Source: Atherix ibis (taxonomy: Eukaryota > Arthropoda > Insecta > Diptera > Athericidae). From it: a DNA stretch of 64,000 bases. This document shows positions 57,961 through 64,000 of this stretch, piece by piece. The number at the start of each line of letters is the position of its first letter. Within the stretch, counting starts at the first letter, position 1. The notes under the pieces are model-generated. The model saw nothing but the letters and a program-made list of their open reading frames with translations. It was not told where the DNA came from and did not search any database. The position numbers and the translations under genes were made by a program. The stretch is from contig OY282606.1 in assembly GCA_958298945.1 (NCBI GenBank), positions 95,363,696-95,427,695 on the forward strand. The letters run 5' to 3'.

Positions 57961-59597
57961 TTATTAAATAAAAAAAAATTTATAGTAGGATAATTTGTTA
58001 ACTTTAATAGTAAATACTAATAAAACGCTTTTATTTTGAATAATGGAAATGTAATATATTTTTAGTAATCAAAATGGAATACATTATATGTCTCTTAATT
58101 TAATAATCCATTTATTATTTATATATTCATATGTATTAATTAATGTATAATTATTTTTAAACACATTAAAAGCATATTTTTTATTATTTAAAACTACACA
58201 AATATATATATATATATATTAATATTATACCGTAAATATGTATATCATTTATAATAGCTATGCATAATTTAGTTAACGTTTATTTGAATTTTTATCTAAA
58301 TTTTTCTTTAATTTTGTTTTTAATTGAACTTATTTTATGAAGATGAACGTTTTATTATATATATTGAATTGTATTATTTAATGTTTAAACTTATAATATA
58401 AGAATTGGCTTAAAAATAAAAATATAAAAATAAACTATTATTCAATAATAATCTTTTGAATCTAATTACTTATATAAATTCATTGTTTTGATAAGATAGA
58501 ATTAAAATTACAAAATTTCATTTAATATTTGGTTGTTTTAAATTTCTAATAGTAGTGTATTTTCTTGATTAAATTGTATACATTTTAAATAGTTATAAAA
58601 ATAATTGAAAGCCGTTCATCTAAACAGTGCAGTTTATTTGAGTCATCTTAAATTTATCTATGTATTTATTTTTTGCTTTATATAAATATTAATATATTTT
58701 AAGATTTTTATATAATTTTAATTTGGAGAAAAGTTCATACATTTGTATTCCGTAATAATTGAATATTTCATTATTTATTATTATTTATAGGAAATTATTA
58801 TTTTAAATTCATACAATTGAAATTTTCCACTTAACATAAAAACTGTCAACGATTATTATACCATCAAAATAATTATAAATTATTATATTTGCATCTAATC
58901 ATATTCTATATTTATACAAAAAATAAATTTAAACTTGTTTTTTCTTTATAATGTACATACATAAAAATAATATAGAGATATATTTTCCTGTTGGTATAAT
59001 CACAATAATTCAAATCAATCCCTCAGTTTCTAAGAATTCGCTAGCTTATAGAATGTCCTATTACATATTACTAATACAATAGTCGCCCACCTTATCATTT
59101 CAATTTCGAGTGCATTTATCTCATGTAAATCATATATAAATTGTCAAATTCTTAAATAATAAAACAACAAAAATTAAAGTAGTTTATTTCTAAATAAAAG
59201 TAAAATTAACTTTGTAAAAATTTATTTCAACAAAACAATAATGTGATATTAGATAAAGAAAATTATATAAAATAAAGTATATTTGCTTAACGAACAGTGT
59301 GGTTGGAATAAAGTAAAGAATATATTTTACATATGTTTGTGTTTATAATTTATAATAATAACATTTATATTACTTTTACTTATTATTATTAATATTATCC
59401 TGCTTTATTTATTTAAATTTTTAAATCCTATTTTAATATAATAAGACCTAGATCGTTATTTATATTTTATATATAAATTTATAAGGATAATATTTACTAT
59501 TTAAATTTCGTGACTCATTTGACTGTAGAAAGATTAAATATAATTACGTTCAATTGCATTTTAATTGATTGAAAAATGCCTTTGCGGGAACAAAGAT
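57961..59597. other. AT-rich spacer and alpha-SNAP 3' region
   Basis: No gene or transposon recognised. It is very AT-rich, with an AT dinucleotide run near 58202. The alpha-SNAP 3' untranslated sequence lies at its right end. Confidence 0.5.
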
Positions 59598-60892
59598 TTA
59601 TCGTAGATCAGGATTATCATTTGCCTGTTTTTTAATTCTAAGCAAAATTGTTGTATACCATTGATCCAGTCTGGAGATACTATCGTAATCCTTTACAGCT
59701 TCAGTAAAACCTTCAACATTCTGCTCTTCTAAATGTTCACACAATGTCTGCAAGAAAATGTTTATTAAAAATATATTTTATTTATACTATTGCCATATAG
59801 ATATATTTATATCTATTGATCTTAAAGGATAGGAATAATAACCTTTACGAGTTTATATTCTCGAGAATCCTGGAATGCTGGATATTGTTGAGCATATTTT
59901 TCGAGAGCATGTTGGGCATTTAATAAATCAACGCTTAAATGACAAAGCGCAGCGCGGAAGAAGTATTCTTTTGCACTGTATTTCAAGAGAGAGCTGTCTA
60001 GAGAGGAAGTAGCAACCTTTGAATAGAATTAAAAAATTCCAATATTGTTATTTAGAAATTATTTATAACAATTATTATACCTGTTCATATATTTGAATTG
60101 CTTTGTCATAATCTTCTAACTGAGCAGCATATTGTGCTACTTTTAACATACATTTATTTGCTGAACTAACAGATTCTTCTCCTTTAAAATAATCGGCCGC
60201 TTGTTCGTAATGTTGGACGGCCCTTGGCTATTAAACAAAATATTTTATTTAATTCTTCATTTTAGTTAATATAATAAATTAGAATAGCATACCAATCCAT
60301 TTGGATCAATTTCGTACATTTCAGCAATACTTTGATGATGTTTTGCCGCCATTGTGAATCGCCCCATGTCAGTATAGATTTCGATTGCTTTAAGTAGACA
60401 TGAAACAGCTTCTTCTGGATCAGACTAATGGAAGACATTCTTGTTATTATATTTTTCAAAAGGCCAAAAATTGCAAAGTGTACTTTTTTATAGCAGTTTG
60501 ATGCATCGACGAAATTTGTTGCTGCATCATGTTTACTGCCAGCTTTTCCATGCAAAGTTGCTGCCTCGCAGAATGCTTGACCAGCTTTCGACCAATTTTT
60601 TGCCATTTTAAACATATTCCCTGCCCTTTGATAGCATTCAACGGCATCTTCAATACGATTAGAACTCCTGAAATAATGCAAATTAAGTCCTCATTACGTT
60701 TAAAAAAATCATTGTTAGAATCTTTGCCCTCAGCCATTATGAGTTGACAGCTTAACGTCATATTGAAAAACTTTCTTCACGAAAATCTTCAATCACTTAC
60801 CCAAATAATGATCCTAAAAATCCTCTTGATTGATTTAGTTTCTTTTCGGCATCAGCCATTAATTGCATAGCTTTTTGCTCGTTATCAGCCAT
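59598..60892 (-). CDS. alphaSnap: Alpha-soluble NSF attachment protein
   Basis: Alpha-SNAP binds assembled SNARE complexes and recruits the ATPase NSF to take them apart after membrane fusion; it acts at cytosolic membrane faces. Six exons, all in phase: 60801-60892, 60484-60667, 60293-60424, 60081-60227, 59843-60016 and 59598-59747, giving 292 residues, the standard length. Landmarks: [18 protein letters not shown], the membrane-loop [93 protein letters not shown] and the acidic end NDNPDLR. The TPR-like helical array is complete and the C-terminal Leu region that stimulates NSF is retained. The gene is divergent from Pex3. Confidence 0.97.
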
Positions 60893-61655
60893 TTTCTTAA
60901 TAATCCAAGTCAGTTTCTTCACTGCACAAAAATTCGATGACACAGCCTGGAAAAGTCAATACGACTTTCTATTGACAAAATTGTTTTCAAAATTTCCGAT
61001 AGAGCTAAGTACAAAAATTCAATTATAATTTGACAGCGGTTGCGTTCGCTTAGTTGCATAGCGTATTTGTAAGGTGAAATATTGTGTAAAGAAAATACAA
61101 TATTATCATTTGAAAACAATACATATTCAAAACAAAATAAAAATTGCTGTTTCATTTAAATTTAAAATTCAATATTTAATCAATGAGAATCAATTATAGA
61201 GCTTTTAGAAATACAAAGTGTTACAAAGCTTAAACTTAAGTAACACCCTGTTGTTTGGTTCAAATGTCATACTTTTAATTACAGAGCCGCTGTTCTAAGT
61301 GATTTTCATGTTGATCGGAACAAAATTAAAATTTCATGAAAAGTAATTTTAAAACTGTTCTGCATCTCCTAGCAACGGGAAAATTCGCCTTCAAATTATA
61401 AAGGTAAACTCCTAAAGCAATTTTCATAATTTTATTTATAAAAATTATCTATTCATTATTAATATTTTCATTATCTGTGTTTGATACGTAGTTGAAATAG
61501 GTAGATTGTAAATTTAGTTTGTGCTCAAAATAAGTAAATTAATATCGACTATATAAATTAAGCACATACGTTAATGACACATCGAATTATATACATTTTA
61601 TCAGGTAAATTTGATATGATTTTCTTTATTTGCAGATAATTTGTCCAACTTAAAA
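60893..61655. promoter_or_regulatory. Shared divergent promoter region, alpha-SNAP and Pex3
   Basis: 763 bp between two start codons that face away from each other. It holds both 5' untranslated regions. A splice acceptor (tttgcag, ending at 61635) lies 20 bp before the Pex3 ATG, so Pex3 has a 5' untranslated exon upstream, possibly ending at the tatcag|gtaaat donor near 61605 or farther left. No TATA box seen. Confidence 0.55.
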
Positions 61656-62762
61656 ATGTTTTCTCGAGTGAAAGGATTCATAAACAGACATAAACGGAAG
61701 TTCTTTGTTACTGGAATTGTTATTGGTGGCGGCGTATTATTGACAAGATATGTGCAAAAGAAAATTATCGAATATCAGGAAAAGCAGACAAAGGAATTCA
61801 TCGAACGAACAAAACGAATTCAACATTTTGAATCAACTGAACGAACGTGCAATCAAGCAATAATTGGGCTCAGTCCTAGCCTTTGTGATGAAATTAAAAA
61901 AGCGTTAAATACGGAAGAAATTCTTCAAAAATTGAAAGAAAATCCCGAAAATAAAGTGCAACTATGGGACGAGCTAAAAGTTTTAGCCTTTTCGAAACTC
62001 GCAACATTGATATATGCTTCGTCAATACTTGTTATTACATTGCGGGTTCAAATTAACTTACTTGGTGGATATTTGTATAAAGATACAGTTTCTGAAGAAG
62101 CAAAAATTACAGATGACATTCGTCAAAACTACTTATCGCTTATTCAGTATTTTTTAAAGGATGGCCTTATTGAATTAGTAGAGTTAATCAAGCAAAAAGT
62201 TCATAAAATAATGAAAACTTATGAATTAAACCAAAAACTAAGTTTAGCCGATGTCGAACAAATTTTCTGGTCAATTCAGATGGCAGTGAATAGTGACATT
62301 AAGGATCCTAATAGTAAAATTTCAGAGTATGTTTTACCAAAAGAAATTCAAGAAGCTGGATTATTTGAAATAATGTTTAATGAAACATTGGATATGTTGG
62401 AAAGTGATGATGTTGCTATTATCTGCTCAGATAACGTGAGTCGAGGATTTTCAATTGCAGTAGAGAGTATAGCAGAATATTATACAGACAAAAATAATTT
62501 AAATGGTGTTGTTAAAGAGCATTCGAATATGCATAATAATAGGCCAGGCACGTCTAAGACATTTTTGAATGAAGCGCATAATATTAACGTTATAGCATTG
62601 TACTTGGCTAAACTCATTCCAGTTATAAGTGGAATTACATCGTTTAATTTTAACAGTAATATAAAACCACAAAATTTGGCTACATCACTAGTAACATTAT
62701 TTTTAGTTTCGGAAAAGATCAAAACGTTGGGAACTAATGTCTATGAGACGTTCTGTGTTTAA
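61656..62762 (+). CDS. Pex3: Peroxisomal biogenesis factor 3 (peroxin-3)
   Basis: Pex3 is the peroxisome membrane anchor that receives Pex19 with newly made membrane proteins. Single coding exon, 368 residues, close to the usual 370-385. The start is the ATG at 61656 (MFSRVKGFINRHKRKF), preceded by a splice acceptor; in-frame codons further upstream have no ATG. The N-terminus has a basic cluster and one membrane segment at about residues 16-30 (FFVTGIVIGGGVLLT), as in all Pex3 proteins. LWDELKVLAFSKLATLIYA and LVITLRVQINLLGGYLY form the typical Pex19-binding region. LVTLFLVSEKIKTLG is near the end. An aataaa signal lies about 115 bp after the stop. No frame damage. Confidence 0.96.
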   Translation: MFSRVKGFINRHKRKFFVTGIVIGGGVLLTRYVQKKIIEYQEKQTKEFIERTKRIQHFESTERTCNQAIIGLSPSLCDEIKKALNTEEILQKLKENPENKVQLWDELKVLAFSKLATLIYASSILVITLRVQINLLGGYLYKDTVSEEAKITDDIRQNYLSLIQYFLKDGLIELVELIKQKVHKIMKTYELNQKLSLADVEQIFWSIQMAVNSDIKDPNSKISEYVLPKEIQEAGLFEIMFNETLDMLESDDVAIICSDNVSRGFSIAVESIAEYYTDKNNLNGVVKEHSNMHNNRPGTSKTFLNEAHNINVIALYLAKLIPVISGITSFNFNSNIKPQNLATSLVTLFLVSEKIKTLGTNVYETFCV

Positions 62763-64000
62763 ATTTTGAAATAACGATTAATGCATTTTTTATAAATTCA
62801 GATTTAATTCATTCCGAGAATATTTTTATTTGTCTTTGGTCTGTAATGTTTTTGTATAGCTCTAAGAGTTCTTATATAAATAAAATGGTATTTTTTTTAG
62901 AAATATAAAAAAAACAATGTTTTATTTAAATTCAATTTTTATTTATTAATTAAATGACATTTTTATATTTGATATGATTATGACATATGTAAAGAAAACG
63001 CAAAACTTTTCTTTACCTGTGATATTATTATGTATGTATATTTTTTTAAATTAAATTTTTTAATATTTTTGCCAAATGGTCTAATGGTTATTGTGGCGCT
63101 ATATTGGCCACCCACTGGCACGTTTTAGGCACCTTAAATATAAACAAAGAAAATTTTTAAAATTTTTTGTATATACATATATTTGAGTACAGTTTACAAT
63201 ATACAAATGTGATCATAAATTATTTTAATAAATTCAATTCCATGCAAATAGAAACACTTAAAATATATAATAAATCAAAGGAATTGGTTAAATTTTATTT
63301 TTAATATAGAAATATCGGAACCGTATCATCACTAGGAAACATTTAGGATCTGTAACATATTTGGTTCGTTTATTATACTTTTTAGCACCCAATATATTTG
63401 TGTACCATCGGCACATTGTGGGAATATTACATATAATAGTTTTTTAACTATTAATTATATTTGTGTACCAACGGCACATTGTGGGAATACTACAATAATT
63501 TCGAATATTTGATTTTATTACAAAATAAATTTGGTAACGTATAATATTTATGATTTTTATTTAAGTGAACTTATTTATTTGTCATGTGGACCTAAATAGT
63601 ATATAATAATTAACAAAATTTAATCGAAAAGCACAATACGAACGTTTTCATACGTACGTATATATATGCTTCAATAATTTCAATTGCGAACATATGGTTG
63701 TTGGAACATTTGTAGTTACAGGTACTTATATTTATTGCATAATATTTGTATTGCGATGTCCAATCTATTATAGCAACGTTAGTTTTAAAATTTCACGTGG
63801 ATAAACGCGTATGTAGTTACAAACTCTATAGACTTTTTCATAAATAACCTCTGCATATATATAAGTATGACTTAATGTTTGATATAAGGGGAAAGGTAGA
63901 ACTTTATAACTGAGATGAATATATCATAATGAGCAGGATGGAGTTTAATTTCGCATGAGCAATGGGAATATTTCCAAAGGATAAACACTACCCCTGTTCG
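62763..64000. other. Right-hand spacer
   Basis: Pex3 3' untranslated sequence (aataaa near 62879), then AT-rich spacer without a recognised gene. A short direct repeat at 63393-63493 is listed separately. Confidence 0.45.
63393..63493 (+). repeat. Direct repeat, two 38-bp copies
   Basis: Copies at 63393-63430 and 63456-63493 share tatatttgtgtacca and cggcacattgtgggaata with two mismatches. They are separated by 25 bp. Confidence 0.8.

Noticed and set aside
63070..63120. tRNA-like phrase ggtctaatggtta
   Set aside because: No cloverleaf, anticodon arm or acceptor stem can be drawn around it.
1..64000. CRISPR arrays, prophages, bacterial operons or a defence system
   Set aside because: The window is fly nuclear DNA. 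Direct repeats here are transposon or microsatellite sequence, and no such system is present.

Overview
This is a 64 kb piece of an insect nuclear genome, almost certainly from a higher fly (Diptera, Brachycera). The evidence is intron-split genes with short GT-AG introns, very AT-rich spacers with runs such as tatgtatgta, and proteins that read as fly orthologues (paramyosin, flare/AIP1, alpha-SNAP, Pex3). Recalled Drosophila locations would put several of these genes on chromosome arm 3L (Muller element D), but that is memory and inference. I cannot name the species. Nothing looks bacterial: I saw no operons, CRISPR arrays or convincing tRNA or rRNA genes.

Layout, left to right. 1-7 kb: the 5' end of paramyosin (Prm, minus strand), whose remaining exons lie beyond the left edge. 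8.5-21.2 kb: a gene-poor transposon graveyard with four mariner-type copies, a P-element/THAP9-like fragment and four strong snap-back hairpins. 21.3-22.3 kb: a gamma-glutamylcyclotransferase gene whose start codon lies about 95 bp beyond a dead Mos1-like mariner. 25.2-29.4 kb: a BTB/POZ plus two C2H2 zinc-finger regulator. 30.4-37.3 kb: three housekeeping genes in a row on the minus strand: flare, GPN2 and a SAC3D1-like SAC3-domain protein.

39.7-57.9 kb: a duplicated serpin locus on the minus strand. Copy A (39.7-42.15 kb) is intact. Copy B (53.85-57.7 kb) is a pseudogene with a 13-bp deletion, a nonsense codon and a decayed reactive loop. A third fragment of the same duplicated unit lies near 47 kb. 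The locus is packed with mobile DNA: two copies of one mariner family in serpin introns, a deletion derivative of another Tc1/mariner family, an RNase H relic, and a decayed 4.64-kb copia-type retrotransposon (49.05-53.69 kb) with a 5-bp target duplication. 59.6-62.8 kb: alpha-SNAP (minus) and Pex3 (plus), divergent from a shared 0.76-kb spacer.

The single-copy genes belong to separate cell processes (muscle thick filaments, glutathione turnover, transcription, actin disassembly, RNA polymerase II assembly, mRNA export or centrosome work, SNARE recycling, peroxisome assembly). I see no functional cluster apart from the serpin duplication. No new biological system is evident. The most interesting points are the serpin birth-and-death history, the foldback mariner in the serpin pseudogene, the perfect hairpins, and two TATA-type promoters without a recognised gene. 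Exon limits were read by eye from reading frame, splice signals and family resemblance; none was checked against RNA or a database.
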